Positions 27,192 to 35,726 of a stretch of DNA of 64,000 nt are shown in pieces (the stretch's first letter is position 1; each line of letters begins with the position of its first letter). This DNA comes from JAPPOI01 sp028818055 (GTDB lineage: Bacteria; Pseudomonadota; Alphaproteobacteria; Rhodobacterales; Rhodobacteraceae), in contig OZ253954.1 in the NCBI GenBank assembly GCA_965267405.1, positions 1,302,001-1,366,000 of the forward strand. Direction: 5' to 3'. A model generated the notes under the pieces. The model did no database searches. It had not been told where the DNA came from and saw only the letters and a program-made list of their open reading frames with translations. The translations under genes and the position numbers were made by a program.

Positions 27192-28178
27192 TCAACGTTC
27201 GTTGGCGTCAGACCTTCTTTGCTTCGAAACCTGGTATTCGCGTCTGAGCGTGTAGATACCGCTGGCGATGATCACCGCCGCACCGATCCATGTCCAACGG
27301 TCGGGCAATTGGCCAAATACCATGAAGCCATAGAACGTGCCCCAGATCATCAAGGTGTATTGCATTGGCGCGACTACCACGGCCATCGCCACCTGCAATG
27401 CCATGATGACGAAGACCTCGGCCACGCCCGCGATGACGGCGATGCCCACAAGGATGACGATCTGATCAGAGCTCGGCGTCTGCCACACAAAGGGAAGCGG
27501 AACCGTCAGCAGGGCGCTGCCAACGATCGCTGTGTAAACGACGGTTGTTGCGGTGCTGTCGGTATCGGCCAGCCAACGGCTTATAATCTGCCTGACCGCG
27601 AAGAAAAACGCCGCGACGACGACAAGCATCGCCGCTGGGTGGACGATCCCCATTCCGGGGCGAATGACGATCATGGCACCGACAAATCCGACGATGACGG
27701 CGGCCCAACGGCGAACGCCTACCGGTTCACGAAGTATCAATGCGCCCATCAGGGTCACCATGAATGGCGCGACGAAGCTGATGGCGACGGCATCCGCCAA
27801 TGCCACGTAAGTGATGCCAAATATGAAGCTGGACGCAGACCCCACGGCGACAACGCCACGCGAAACCTGAAGCCAAGGGTGACGGGTGCGCAGAACGGTG
27901 CGGCCGTGATAGGCGATCAGGAATATCGCCCCACCCAATAGACCAAGTTGGCGTGTCCAGGTGATCTGAAAAGGGTGCAACCCATCGGTCAGGAACTTTG
28001 CGCCCGTGTCTACGGCTGAAAACAAGAACATGCCCAGCGCCATGAAGAGGATGCCCTTGCCGCTTTCGGACCTGCGCTGGCCGACCGCCGTTTCTTGCAC
28101 GGCATGAGATGCTGAACTTGGAATTTCGGTTCCTTCCCCAGACCTGTGCACTGAGCGTCCAAAATGAGCACAGTGCAA
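27192..28178 (-). CDS. DMT superfamily transporter (EamA type)
   Basis: Up to 328 residues. The membrane domain starts near residue 41 and shows about ten hydrophobic helices in two EamA repeats, ending in VIIASGIYTLRREY. It is probably an exporter of a small metabolite, substrate unknown. The first 40 residues are hydrophilic and atypical, so a GTG at 28100 may be the real start; no good ribosome binding site separates the choices. It is convergent with smc and divergent from the small membrane protein gene at 28235. Confidence 0.83.
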   Translation of the reverse strand: MHCAHFGRSVHRSGEGTEIPSSASHAVQETAVGQRRSESGKGILFMALGMFLFSAVDTGAKFLTDGLHPFQITWTRQLGLLGGAIFLIAYHGRTVLRTRHPWLQVSRGVVAVGSASSFIFGITYVALADAVAISFVAPFMVTLMGALILREPVGVRRWAAVIVGFVGAMIVIRPGMGIVHPAAMLVVVAAFFFAVRQIISRWLADTDSTATTVVYTAIVGSALLTVPLPFVWQTPSSDQIVILVGIAVIAGVAEVFVIMALQVAMAVVVAPMQYTLMIWGTFYGFMVFGQLPDRWTWIGAAVIIASGIYTLRREYQVSKQRRSDANER

Positions 28179-28234
28179 GAAAAATCGCCGAAGCGGGTTT
28201 TGACAGATGTCAGAATGAGAACCAAGATTTGCGC

Positions 28235-28714
28235 ATGAAAGTCACACGGAACACCGAAAACCAACTGATCGTTGCGAATATTCCCTGGCTGCTTGGCCTT
28301 GGGATTTCCGTGTTCATTTTGATTTTTGTCGGGATCGGCCTGAGCCTTGTCATCCAGGGCGAAATGATGGGATTCCTGTTTGCGATCATCGGCGGAGGCG
28401 TTGGCGCGGGATGTTTCGTTGGTTTCGTTCGGCGCACACAGATTATCTTTGACAGACCAAGCAACCAAATTCTGATCCGTCGCAGAAGCGTGTTCGGGTA
28501 CAGTCAGGAAAAGCACGTTTTATCCGAGCTTGAACACGTTGAGCTGGAAAGCACCCGGAATTCGGATGGCCAAACGTTGTATCGGCCGGTCATGGTGTTT
28601 CGCTCGGGCAAGCAACCTGGCAATGTGCCGGTAGTTTTGGCCTACACAAACACACGCGGCCCCCAGCGCATCACCGACTCCGTGAATGCATGGCTGGCTG
28701 GCAACATCTCTTGA
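28235..28714 (+). CDS. Hypothetical small membrane protein
   Basis: A 159-residue protein with two adjacent hydrophobic helices (about 16-40 and 45-66) and a C-terminal basic/polar domain of about 90 residues that is beta-rich, reminiscent of bacterial PH-like membrane proteins. No family is recognised with confidence. The ATG at 28235 is used; the frame extends upstream to 28109, but that part is low in coding character and overlaps the divergent transporter. It lies 177 bp upstream of ffh, with a structured leader in between. Confidence 0.65.
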   Translation: MKVTRNTENQLIVANIPWLLGLGISVFILIFVGIGLSLVIQGEMMGFLFAIIGGGVGAGCFVGFVRRTQIIFDRPSNQILIRRRSVFGYSQEKHVLSELEHVELESTRNSDGQTLYRPVMVFRSGKQPGNVPVVLAYTNTRGPQRITDSVNAWLAGNIS

Positions 28715-28750
28715 CTCAAACCACCTAACGGAATACCTGCTGCGCAACCT

Positions 28751-28825
28751 CCGGGAGCCTGTGATCTCCCGGTCCCGGCACGGGTCGGGATCGCCCCCCA
28801 TCAGCGCGTTGCGCCCATGGGGGCG
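28751..28825 (+). promoter_or_regulatory. Structured 5' leader upstream of ffh
   Basis: Three consecutive hairpins lie ahead of ffh. CCGGGAG (28751-28757) pairs with CTCCCGG (28766-28772). CCCG (28774-28777) pairs with CGGG (28781-28784). A long compound hairpin at 28792-28825 has outer arms CGCCCCCCAT and ATGGGGGCG and inner GCGC-GTT-GCGC. A TTGACT at 28711-28716 could be the -35 of the ffh promoter, so these would be in its 5' UTR. The ffh ribosome binding site (AAAGGAG) is about 55 bp further down. It may regulate ffh, or simply terminate transcription from the upstream gene. Confidence 0.45.
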
Positions 28826-28891
28826 TTTGGCGTTTAGGCGGTCGGTGCTTATCTGCCGATCATGGGATCAACGGGCGAAAGGAGCCTGCAC

Positions 28892-30397
28892 ATGTTTGAG
28901 AACCTGTCAGAGCGACTTTCCGGAGTCTTTGACCGGCTGACAAAACAAGGTGCGTTGTCGGAAGACGACGTCAAAACCGCGCTGCGCGAGGTTCGCGTTG
29001 CCCTGCTTGAAGCCGACGTTTCATTGCCGGTTGCGCGTGATTTCGTCAAAGCAGTTCAGGAGAAAGCCACCGGACAGGCCGTAACCAAGTCGGTCACGCC
29101 CGGACAGCAGGTTGTGAAGATCGTTCACGATGAGTTGGTTCACGTTCTGAAGGGTGACGACGATCCGGGCGAGCTGAAGATCGATAACCCACCTGCGCCA
29201 ATCCTTATGGTTGGTCTTCAGGGTTCTGGTAAGACCACAACAACCGCCAAGCTGGCCAAACGCCTGAAGGAAAAAGACGGCAAGCGCGTGCTGATGGCTT
29301 CGCTTGATACCAACCGTCCGGCTGCGATGGAGCAGCTTGCCATCCTCGGCAATCAGATCGGCGTCGACACGCTGCCGATCGTTAAGGGTGAAGACCCGGT
29401 CGCGATTGCAAAACGCGCCAAAACGCAGGCATCGCTGGGTGGCTATGACGTCTATATGCTCGATACCGCGGGCCGCCTTCACATAGATCAGGAACTGATT
29501 GCTCAAGCGGCAGCGGTACGCGACGTCGCGAACCCGCGCGAAACACTTCTGGTCGTCGATGGCTTGACCGGCCAGGACGCTGTGAATGTTGCGGAAGAGT
29601 TTGACGACAAGATTGGCGTTTCCGGCGTTGTCCTAACCCGGATGGACGGCGACGGCCGCGGCGGTGCAGCGCTTTCGATGCGCGCCATCACAGGCAAGCC
29701 AATCCGCTTTGTCGGCTTGGGCGAAAAGATGGACGCCATCGAGACATTCGAACCCGACCGGATTGCGGGCCGAATTCTGGGCATGGGCGACATCGTCGCG
29801 CTGGTGGAAAAGGCACAAGAGACGCTTGAGGCCGAACAGGCCGAGCGCATGATGAAGCGCTTCCAGAAAGGTCAGTTCAACATGAACGACCTGAAGGGGC
29901 AGCTGGACCAGATGCTGAAGATGGGCGGCATGGAAGGCATCATGGGCATGCTTCCGGGCATGGGCAAAATGAAGAGCCAAATGGATCAGGCCGGTTTCGA
30001 CGACAAGGTCATCCGTCGCCAGATGGCTCTGATCGACTCGATGACAAAACGCGAACGCGCAAACCCGCAGATTCTACAGGCTAGCCGCAAAAAGCGGATC
30101 GCAGCCGGTGCGGGCATGGAAGTGTCTGACCTGAACAAGCTTCTGAAGATGCATCGGCAGATGGCCGACATGATGAAGAAGATGGGGAAGATGGGCAAAA
30201 AGGGCATGATGCGCCAGATGGGTGCGATGTTCGGCGGCAAGGGCGGCATGCCGGGCATGGGTGGCGGAATGCCAAGCCAGGCCGAAATCGAAGCGGCACA
30301 AAAACAACTTGGGCAGATGCCCGGCGGTCTCCCCGGAATGCCAGGTGGAGGTGCGCAATTGCCACCGGGACTTAGCGGATTTGGGAAGAAGAAATGA
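28892..30397 (+). CDS. ffh: Signal recognition particle protein Ffh
   Basis: SRP54 homologue, 501 residues, the GTPase that binds signal sequences on ribosomes with 4.5S RNA and targets them to FtsY. Domains in order: N helical bundle (1-90), G domain with P-loop GLQGSGKTTT (about 108-117), DTAGR and TRMDGDGRGG, then the Met-rich M domain (about 325-460) and a Gly/Met/Pro-rich tail. The ATG at 28892 with AAAGGAG upstream is chosen over the frame-open 28862. It begins a plus-strand run to the S16-RimM-TrmD genes and overlaps the next gene by four bases. Confidence 0.97.
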   Translation: MFENLSERLSGVFDRLTKQGALSEDDVKTALREVRVALLEADVSLPVARDFVKAVQEKATGQAVTKSVTPGQQVVKIVHDELVHVLKGDDDPGELKIDNPPAPILMVGLQGSGKTTTTAKLAKRLKEKDGKRVLMASLDTNRPAAMEQLAILGNQIGVDTLPIVKGEDPVAIAKRAKTQASLGGYDVYMLDTAGRLHIDQELIAQAAAVRDVANPRETLLVVDGLTGQDAVNVAEEFDDKIGVSGVVLTRMDGDGRGGAALSMRAITGKPIRFVGLGEKMDAIETFEPDRIAGRILGMGDIVALVEKAQETLEAEQAERMMKRFQKGQFNMNDLKGQLDQMLKMGGMEGIMGMLPGMGKMKSQMDQAGFDDKVIRRQMALIDSMTKRERANPQILQASRKKRIAAGAGMEVSDLNKLLKMHRQMADMMKKMGKMGKKGMMRQMGAMFGGKGGMPGMGGGMPSQAEIEAAQKQLGQMPGGLPGMPGGGAQLPPGLSGFGKKK

Positions 30398-30822
30398 TAC
30401 CAACCGATTGGATATTTGGCCTGATTGGCGGCTTGATGATTGGCGGCGCAGCGGCGCTCTATCTTCTTGTCTCTGGCCGCATTTTGGGTGCTTCGGGCAT
30501 CCTTGGCGGCCTTGTCGATGGATCGGGTCGTGACACGATGATTGAACGCTGCGTGTTCATCGCCGGATTGATTGCAGCGCCTGTGCTTTACGGTTTGACC
30601 GTTGGATTTCCTGCAACCAACCTGACAAGCAATCCGGTCATCTTGGTCATCGCAGGCTTGTTCGTTGGTATCGGCACGCGCATGGCCAACGGGTGTACAT
30701 CAGGGCACGGCGTCTGCGGTATCTCGCGCTTTTCCGTGCGCGGTATCGTTGCGACGCTTTGCTATCTGGGTGCCGGTTTTGTTGCGATGTGGGTCTTCCG
30801 TCATATGCTGGGGGTGATCTGA
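30394..30822 (+). CDS. YeeE/YedE family membrane protein (first half-transporter)
   Basis: A 142-residue membrane protein with four hydrophobic segments, part of the YeeE/YedE (sulfur-transport, thiosulfate uptake) family. The signature NGCTSGHGVCGISRFS (about 103-118), with conserved Cys, is present. Together with the next gene it makes a two-part transporter, corresponding to the two halves of a single-chain YeeE. It overlaps ffh by four bases (ATGA) and the next gene by one base (TGATG), so all are translationally coupled. Confidence 0.88.
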   Translation: MIPTDWIFGLIGGLMIGGAAALYLLVSGRILGASGILGGLVDGSGRDTMIERCVFIAGLIAAPVLYGLTVGFPATNLTSNPVILVIAGLFVGIGTRMANGCTSGHGVCGISRFSVRGIVATLCYLGAGFVAMWVFRHMLGVI

Positions 30823-31247
30823 TGCGGCTTCTGATTTCACTTCTGTCCGGTGCACTTTTTGGCCTTGGGCTGATCGTATCCGGCATGACCGATACGGCGA
30901 AAGTACAGGGTTGGCTGGACCTGTTCGGCAATTGGGACCCAACACTCGCGTTTGTCCTTGGCGGCGCAATCATTCCGATGCTTTTTGCCTGGCGCATCGC
31001 CGAACGCCGGAAAACCGCCGTTCTCGGGAATTCCATTCCGGTGCCGGTCACGTCGCATATTGATCGTCAGCTCGTCCTCGGGTCGGGTTTCTTTGGCGTG
31101 GGCTGGGCGCTTGCCGGGCTTTGCCCCGGGCCCGCTATGGCGGTTTTGGGCTATGGCGGAGCAGATGCCTTTATCTTCTTCGGTGCGATGGCTGCCGGAA
31201 TGATTGGGTACCGTGCCATTTTCCGTCCGGGTGCGGTCGCGGCGTGA
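30822..31247 (+). CDS. YeeE/YedE family membrane protein, DUF6691 type (second half-transporter)
   Basis: A 141-residue partner of the preceding protein, with four hydrophobic segments. SGMTDTAKVQGWLDLFGNWDPTLAF and the later LAGLCPGPA motif are typical of the DUF6691/YedE second half; the Cys in GLCPGP is the conserved one. The frame is open upstream to 30693, but ATG 30822 overlaps the previous stop and gives the family length. Substrate is likely a sulfur species such as thiosulfate, inferred from the family only. Confidence 0.87.
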   Translation: MRLLISLLSGALFGLGLIVSGMTDTAKVQGWLDLFGNWDPTLAFVLGGAIIPMLFAWRIAERRKTAVLGNSIPVPVTSHIDRQLVLGSGFFGVGWALAGLCPGPAMAVLGYGGADAFIFFGAMAAGMIGYRAIFRPGAVAA

Positions 31248-31780
31248 CGCCAGTTTTGGCAAATACCCCGGTCTTGACGACCGAGCGCTTGACGCTCCGC
31301 GCTCCGCTACCGGCGGATGCCGATACCTTGGTGGAATTCTACCAAACTGATCGGGCGAAGTACGTCGGCGGTCCGATGACTGAGCGCCACGCCTGGTTCT
31401 TCTTTGGAACCGAAATTGGGCATTGGGTGATGAACGGCTTTGGCATGTTCACCGTGACCTGGAAGGGCGATGAACGGCCACTTGGTATCGTTGGTCATTG
31501 GTATCCGCTTGGGTGGCCGGAAACTGAAGTCGGTTGGGTGCTGTTCAACAAAGCCGACGAAGGTCAGGGAATTGCGTTTGAAGCCGCAAAAGCGTGTGTG
31601 GATCACGCTTGGAACGATCTGCGATGGACCGAAGTCGTCAGCTACATCGATCATGGGAATGATGCATCGGTGGCATTGGCGAAACGGCTTGGCGCGGTTT
31701 TGGACGAAGACGCCGAGATTCCGAACAAAGAAAAGGACGTCGATGTTTATCGGCATCCGCGACCGGAGGCGTTGGTATGA
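31244..31780 (+). CDS. GNAT family N-acetyltransferase (tandem copy 1)
   Basis: A 178-residue RimJ/RimL-like GNAT acetyltransferase. The N-terminal LTTERLTLRAPLPADAD, GWVLFNKADEGQGIAFEAAKACVDHAW (acetyl-CoA loop region, about 95-121) and the SVALAKRLGAV motif near residue 145 are typical. The start is a GTG at 31244 that overlaps the TGA of the previous gene; upstream in-frame codons belong to that gene. It is followed with a four-base overlap by a second, similar acetyltransferase. The acceptor is unknown. Confidence 0.87.
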   Translation: MTPVLANTPVLTTERLTLRAPLPADADTLVEFYQTDRAKYVGGPMTERHAWFFFGTEIGHWVMNGFGMFTVTWKGDERPLGIVGHWYPLGWPETEVGWVLFNKADEGQGIAFEAAKACVDHAWNDLRWTEVVSYIDHGNDASVALAKRLGAVLDEDAEIPNKEKDVDVYRHPRPEALV

Positions 31781-32352
31781 TCGAACGCCACCTTACTCCG
31801 ACGCCCGGCCCCGCTATGCATTTGGCGGCTCAGATGTCTGGCCACATTCCCGAGCTGGAAACTGAGCGCCTGAATCTGCGTGCACCGCGATTGGATGACT
31901 ATTCCGGTTTTGCCGAGATCGTCTGCACCGAGCGCGGGATCTATGTTGATGGACCAATGTCGCAAGAAGACGCTTGGTACGATTTTTGCAGCATGGCTTC
32001 ATGTTGGATGCTTCATGGACATGGAGGCTGGTCGGTCGAATCCAAATCCGATGGCACCCTGAAAGGGTTTGTCATTTTAGGGTTAGAACCCGGAGATCAT
32101 GATGTCGAACTCGGGTTCCTTTTCCTTGCACATGCCGAAGGCAAGGGCTTCGCTTATGAGGCCGCAAAGGCGGTACGGGCTTGGGCATTTGAAACGCTCA
32201 AACTGCCCCAACTGCATAGCTACATAGATGAGCGCAATGTTCGATCCATCGCGCTTGCGAAGCGCCTTGGCGCGGTAGACAAGACCCCGCTTGACTGGGC
32301 CGGGTCCGGCGCACGGCTTTTTCTTCACACCAATACGGAGGCCAACACATGA
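31777..32352 (+). CDS. GNAT family N-acetyltransferase (tandem copy 2)
   Basis: A 191-residue GNAT acetyltransferase clearly related to the preceding gene product (shared LETERLNLRAP start, MSQEDAWYDF versus MTERHAWFFF, SIALAKRLGAV near the end), so it is probably a tandem duplicate that has diverged. It is longer by about 20 N-terminal residues. Its ATG overlaps the preceding stop by four bases and its own stop overlaps the chorismate mutase start by four bases. Confidence 0.87.
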   Translation: MIERHLTPTPGPAMHLAAQMSGHIPELETERLNLRAPRLDDYSGFAEIVCTERGIYVDGPMSQEDAWYDFCSMASCWMLHGHGGWSVESKSDGTLKGFVILGLEPGDHDVELGFLFLAHAEGKGFAYEAAKAVRAWAFETLKLPQLHSYIDERNVRSIALAKRLGAVDKTPLDWAGSGARLFLHTNTEANT

Positions 32353-32648
32353 GCGACGCAGTTACCCGCGCAGCCGAGATTCTGGCCGAGCACCGCGACA
32401 GCATCGACCGGCTTGATGCCATCTTGGTTTACACCCTTGCTGAGCGGTTCAAGCACACAAAAGCCGTCGGCAAACTTAAAGCCGAAAATGATCTTCCGCC
32501 GTCAGACAAATCGCGCGAAGCCGCGCAGATACAGCGTCTGGAGTGGCTGTCGAAAGAAGCGGATTTGGATCCCGAATTCGCCAAGAAGTTTCTGGCCTTC
32601 GTCATCGAGGAGGTCATTCAACATCATGAGAATCAACAGAAAACCTAA
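32349..32648 (+). CDS. Chorismate mutase (AroQ type)
   Basis: A 99-residue all-helical AroQ-class chorismate mutase that converts chorismate to prephenate for Phe/Tyr synthesis. The pattern fits: an N-terminal HRDSIDRLDAILVYTLAERF helix, KAVGKLKAEN with the active-site Lys, REAAQIQRL, and a C-terminal helix with VIEEVIQHHENQ. It is monofunctional, not fused to prephenate dehydratase. It lies 14 bp upstream of rpsP and is coupled to the GNAT gene before it. Confidence 0.9.
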   Translation: MSDAVTRAAEILAEHRDSIDRLDAILVYTLAERFKHTKAVGKLKAENDLPPSDKSREAAQIQRLEWLSKEADLDPEFAKKFLAFVIEEVIQHHENQQKT

Positions 32649-32662
32649 GAAGGACTAACACA

Positions 32663-33163
32663 ATGGCAATGAAAATCAGATTGGCCCGCGGCGGCTCGAA
32701 GAAGCGCCCGTTCTACCGCATCGTTGCGGCAGACAGCCGTATGCCTCGCGATGGCCGTTTCATCGAGAAGCTGGGCACATACAATCCGCTTCTTCCAAAA
32801 GACAGCGAAGATCGCATCAAGATGGATCTGGACCGCGTAAAGCATTGGTTGGGCGAAGGCGCACAGCCAACCGACCGTGTTTCTCGTTTCCTGGAAGCAG
32901 CTGGCGTACTGGAAGCCAAAACACGGAACAACCCGCAGAAGGCCGAGCCTGGCGCAAAAGCCAAAGAGCGCGCAGAAGAGAAAGCCGCTAAAGCTGCCGA
33001 CGCAGAAGCCGCTGCTGCTGAGCCTGTAGAAGAGGCAGTTGAAGAAGCTCCGGTAGAAGAAGCAGCTGCTGAAGAAGCGCCAGCGGAAGAGGCTGTTGCT
33101 GAAGAAGCTCCGGCAGAAGAGGCTCCGGCCGAAGAAGCTGCTGAGGAAGAGAAGGCGGAGTAA
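32663..33163 (+). CDS. rpsP: 30S ribosomal protein S16 with long acidic C-terminal extension
   Basis: Ribosomal protein S16, 166 residues. The conserved core MKIRLARGGSKKRPFYRIV to about residue 85 is intact, with PRDGRFIEKLGTYNP. Beyond about residue 95 there is a roughly 70-residue low-complexity tail almost entirely of Ala, Glu, Val and Pro (repeats like EEAPAEEA). The tail makes it about twice the length of E. coli S16. Similar tails occur in other alphaproteobacterial S16 proteins to my knowledge. The gene has AAGGA 9 bp upstream and begins the rpsP-rimM-trmD group. Confidence 0.97.
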   Translation: MAMKIRLARGGSKKRPFYRIVAADSRMPRDGRFIEKLGTYNPLLPKDSEDRIKMDLDRVKHWLGEGAQPTDRVSRFLEAAGVLEAKTRNNPQKAEPGAKAKERAEEKAAKAADAEAAAAEPVEEAVEEAPVEEAAAEEAPAEEAVAEEAPAEEAPAEEAAEEEKAE

Positions 33164-33181
33164 TCCGCCTTCAACCTGCCC

Positions 33182-33694
33182 ATGGCAGACCGGGTTTGCG
33201 TAGGCGCCATTGCCGGCGCGTTTGGTGTGAAAGGCGAAGTGCGGCTGAAAAGCTTCTGCGCTGAGCCTGACGCCATCGCCACTTATGGACCCTTGTCGTC
33301 AGAAGACGGCAAGGCCGAATGGACTGTGCGCCTGACCCGCCCTGTCAAAAATGGCTTTGCCGCACGCCTGAGTGGCGTTGCCTCTAAAGAAGCCGCTGAT
33401 GCGCTACGTGGGGTAAGGCTTTACGCGCCACGCGACAGCCTGCCTTCGCTTCCGGACGATGAATTCTATCACGCTGATCTAATCGGTCTGACTGTGTTGG
33501 ACACCGGAGGCACTGAACTTGGCCGCGTGAAAGCGGTTCTGAACCACGGCGCAGGCGATCTTCTTGAGATTGCCGGCAAAGGGCTGAAACAGCCTGTGCT
33601 TTTGCCCTTTACCCGCGCTGCAGTTCCTACGGTCGACATTACCTCGGGTCGGATCATTGCTGATCCGCCCGACGGGCTGTTCCCCGAGGACTAG
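33182..33694 (+). CDS. rimM: Ribosome maturation factor RimM
   Basis: RimM, 170 residues, a 30S assembly factor that binds S19 and helps 16S rRNA 3' domain maturation. It has the N-terminal VCVGAIAGAFGVKGEVRLKSF segment, the PRVRLY-like region GVRLYAPRDSLP (about 77-88), and the C-terminal PRC-barrel domain (EFYHADLIGLTV, LLPFTRAAVPTVDI). It sits 18 bp after rpsP and 4 bp before trmD. Length is normal. Confidence 0.95.
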   Translation: MADRVCVGAIAGAFGVKGEVRLKSFCAEPDAIATYGPLSSEDGKAEWTVRLTRPVKNGFAARLSGVASKEAADALRGVRLYAPRDSLPSLPDDEFYHADLIGLTVLDTGGTELGRVKAVLNHGAGDLLEIAGKGLKQPVLLPFTRAAVPTVDITSGRIIADPPDGLFPED

Positions 33695-33698
33695 TACC

Positions 33699-34517
33699 AT
33701 GTCCGACGACTCGCCCGGAAAGTCACATGGACGGCTGAGCATCTCGGCCACAGTGCAACCGCGTGAACTCATGACCGACCGCCCAAACCTTAAAGGAGCC
33801 TGGTCAGCCAAGGTTATCACTCTGTTTCCAAGCGCGTTTCCCGGCGTTCTTGGCGAGTCGTTGACCGGAAAAGCCCTGCAAGATGGTCTTTGGAAACTTG
33901 AGACAGTCGATCTCCGGACTTTCGGTGAGGGTAAGCATCGTAACGTGGATGACACTCCCGCCGGCGGTGGCGCGGGAATGGTGCTGCGCGCGGATGTCAT
34001 GGGCAAAGCAATTAGGTTTGCCTCCAAAAGTACACCAGCTAGTCGGGCCAAGTGGCCAGTGATCTATCTTTCGCCTCGCGGTCGACCATTTGATCAGCAA
34101 ATGGCGGAGCGTCTTGCGAAAACAGAAGGCACCACGCTGATTTGTGGTCGTTTTGAAGGGCTGGATGAGCGTGTCATCGAGCACTTTGACATCGAGGAAG
34201 TATCGCTTGGCGACTTCGTCATGACGGGCGGCGAAATCGCGGCGCAGGCTATACTGGATGCGACCGTGCGATTGCTGCCCGGCGTCCTTGGCAATGCAGA
34301 GTCTGCCGATGACGAAAGCTTTTCTGACGGGCTTTTGGAACACCCGCAGTATACGCGACCAGCATCGTGGGAAGGACGCGATATTCCCGCTGTTCTGACG
34401 TCTGGAGACCACGGTGCCGTCGAACGCTGGCGTCGAGAGAAGTCCGAAGAAATTACCCGTGAGCGGCGCCCGGACTTGTGGAAAGAGCATAAAAACCGCG
34501 AAAGCGAAGACGGTTAA
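33699..34517 (+). CDS. trmD: tRNA (guanine37-N1)-methyltransferase TrmD
   Basis: SPOUT-class methyltransferase, 272 residues, making m1G37 in tRNAs and preventing frameshifting. It shows VITLFPSAFPGVLGESLTGKAL near the N-terminus, the DDTPAGGGAGMVL segment and the trefoil-knot SAM loops CGRFEGLDERV and GDFVMTGGEIAAQA. The ATG at 33699 (with GAGGA upstream) gives about 24 residues more than a start at 33771; both are plausible. The frame remains open above this into rimM. Confidence 0.95.
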   Translation: MSDDSPGKSHGRLSISATVQPRELMTDRPNLKGAWSAKVITLFPSAFPGVLGESLTGKALQDGLWKLETVDLRTFGEGKHRNVDDTPAGGGAGMVLRADVMGKAIRFASKSTPASRAKWPVIYLSPRGRPFDQQMAERLAKTEGTTLICGRFEGLDERVIEHFDIEEVSLGDFVMTGGEIAAQAILDATVRLLPGVLGNAESADDESFSDGLLEHPQYTRPASWEGRDIPAVLTSGDHGAVERWRREKSEEITRERRPDLWKEHKNRESEDG

Positions 34518-34595
34518 CGCGCCATTTTTTTGCCCGTTTTCCATGAAACGGTTGGGTCGAATTGGGAAGATTATCCATCGAATAGGCCCGAACCG

Positions 34596-35720
34596 ATGTA
34601 CCGACTTCTTCCACTGATGGCTCTCGTCACGATTGCGCTGGCATTTTTTGCCTTGCGCGAAGACCCCGGTTTAAGCGGGCCTGCGCTTTATGCCTTGCCA
34701 GTAGCGGTATTGGTTTTGATCGCGTTGTTCCGGATGCGGCCAAAGAAGGCTGTCGAAGCCCATCGGTTTGGATTTCTGACGCATAGCGAGCGCCCTGCCC
34801 TGTCGCATGGTGAACGACTGAACATGATCGGCATGACGATCGAACGGCCTTTGCCTGTCGACAAACCTGAAGGGCATCCTGATTTCGTCGTGATGCACGA
34901 AATTCACAAGCTCGCCATGGAATGGCGTACAGCCGCAGACGACGCAGATTTATCTGACGACGAACTGCGCAGTCTCTATCAGCTGTATATGTACGCGGAT
35001 CCTGCTGATCGGCCCAAGTCGCGATTGCCTGAGCAATACTTGCGAGACGTTCGTGAGCCAGCTGTCTTCAACAAATTGCGCCGCTACAGTGAAGACTGGC
35101 GGGAGGAGCAAGCCAAACCCGAGGTCGCATTCGAGGCTTGGCTGGAAGAGGTTGGTGACCCGGACATGAACCACCTGCTTTTGAACGGCTGGGTGCGTTT
35201 TTTGGAAAGCCTGCCCGGCAACGACATCAAGCTGTGGCATGCCATTGCAACGGACTTTGACAACCTCGACGAACGCGATCGATTGGATGCTGTATTCTGG
35301 ATACTCGAGCAGCCTGACTGTGATTTTGCGACAGCCAATGATGTGATCCGCGGATACATCTATTGGGGCGTTCTTGAAGACTTGGCGCGCAAAGCTGCCG
35401 CGTCTGGCAAGCGCCAATACGTTTCTGCTTTCGCAAATGTCATCAATCGGCTGAACGACGGCTTCTACACACGGCATTCGTTACCTGCGTCGTCACTGGA
35501 CAAGCCTGGACCAGAATTTGATCTGGATGAGATGGGGCATGTCGTGGCCGAGATCTCAAAGGCGACCGGGATGCCACTTTTGCCAAAGCCAAGAGGGCTG
35601 GTTTTGGAACCAGCAGAAGGCGTGGACGCTATGCCCGATGGCTACACTTCGCCTTATGACTACGCACCCGATGCAGGCCTGTTCCTGAAGTTTCCCGGTT
35701 CAATGAACAAGGCATCCTGA
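34596..35720 (+). CDS. Hypothetical protein with two N-terminal membrane segments
   Basis: A 374-residue protein. Two short hydrophobic helices occupy about residues 3-22 and 27-45; the rest is a large acidic soluble domain with no recognised family. The soluble region is helix-rich, with Trp-containing repeats (for example FEAWLEEVGD, GWVRFLESLPGNDIKLWHAI, DAVFWILEQPD). The frame is open to 34530, but ATG 34596 places the membrane segments at the N-terminus. It sits between trmD and rplS and may be transcribed alone or with trmD. Function unknown. Confidence 0.7.
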   Translation: MYRLLPLMALVTIALAFFALREDPGLSGPALYALPVAVLVLIALFRMRPKKAVEAHRFGFLTHSERPALSHGERLNMIGMTIERPLPVDKPEGHPDFVVMHEIHKLAMEWRTAADDADLSDDELRSLYQLYMYADPADRPKSRLPEQYLRDVREPAVFNKLRRYSEDWREEQAKPEVAFEAWLEEVGDPDMNHLLLNGWVRFLESLPGNDIKLWHAIATDFDNLDERDRLDAVFWILEQPDCDFATANDVIRGYIYWGVLEDLARKAAASGKRQYVSAFANVINRLNDGFYTRHSLPASSLDKPGPEFDLDEMGHVVAEISKATGMPLLPKPRGLVLEPAEGVDAMPDGYTSPYDYAPDAGLFLKFPGSMNKAS

Positions 35721-35726
35721 TCAGTA

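Noticed and set aside
28741..28860. Structured region before ffh as a 4.5S/SRP RNA gene
   Set aside because: The conserved SRP RNA domain IV motif (GGTCAGG...GGAAGCAGCC type) is absent on both strands.
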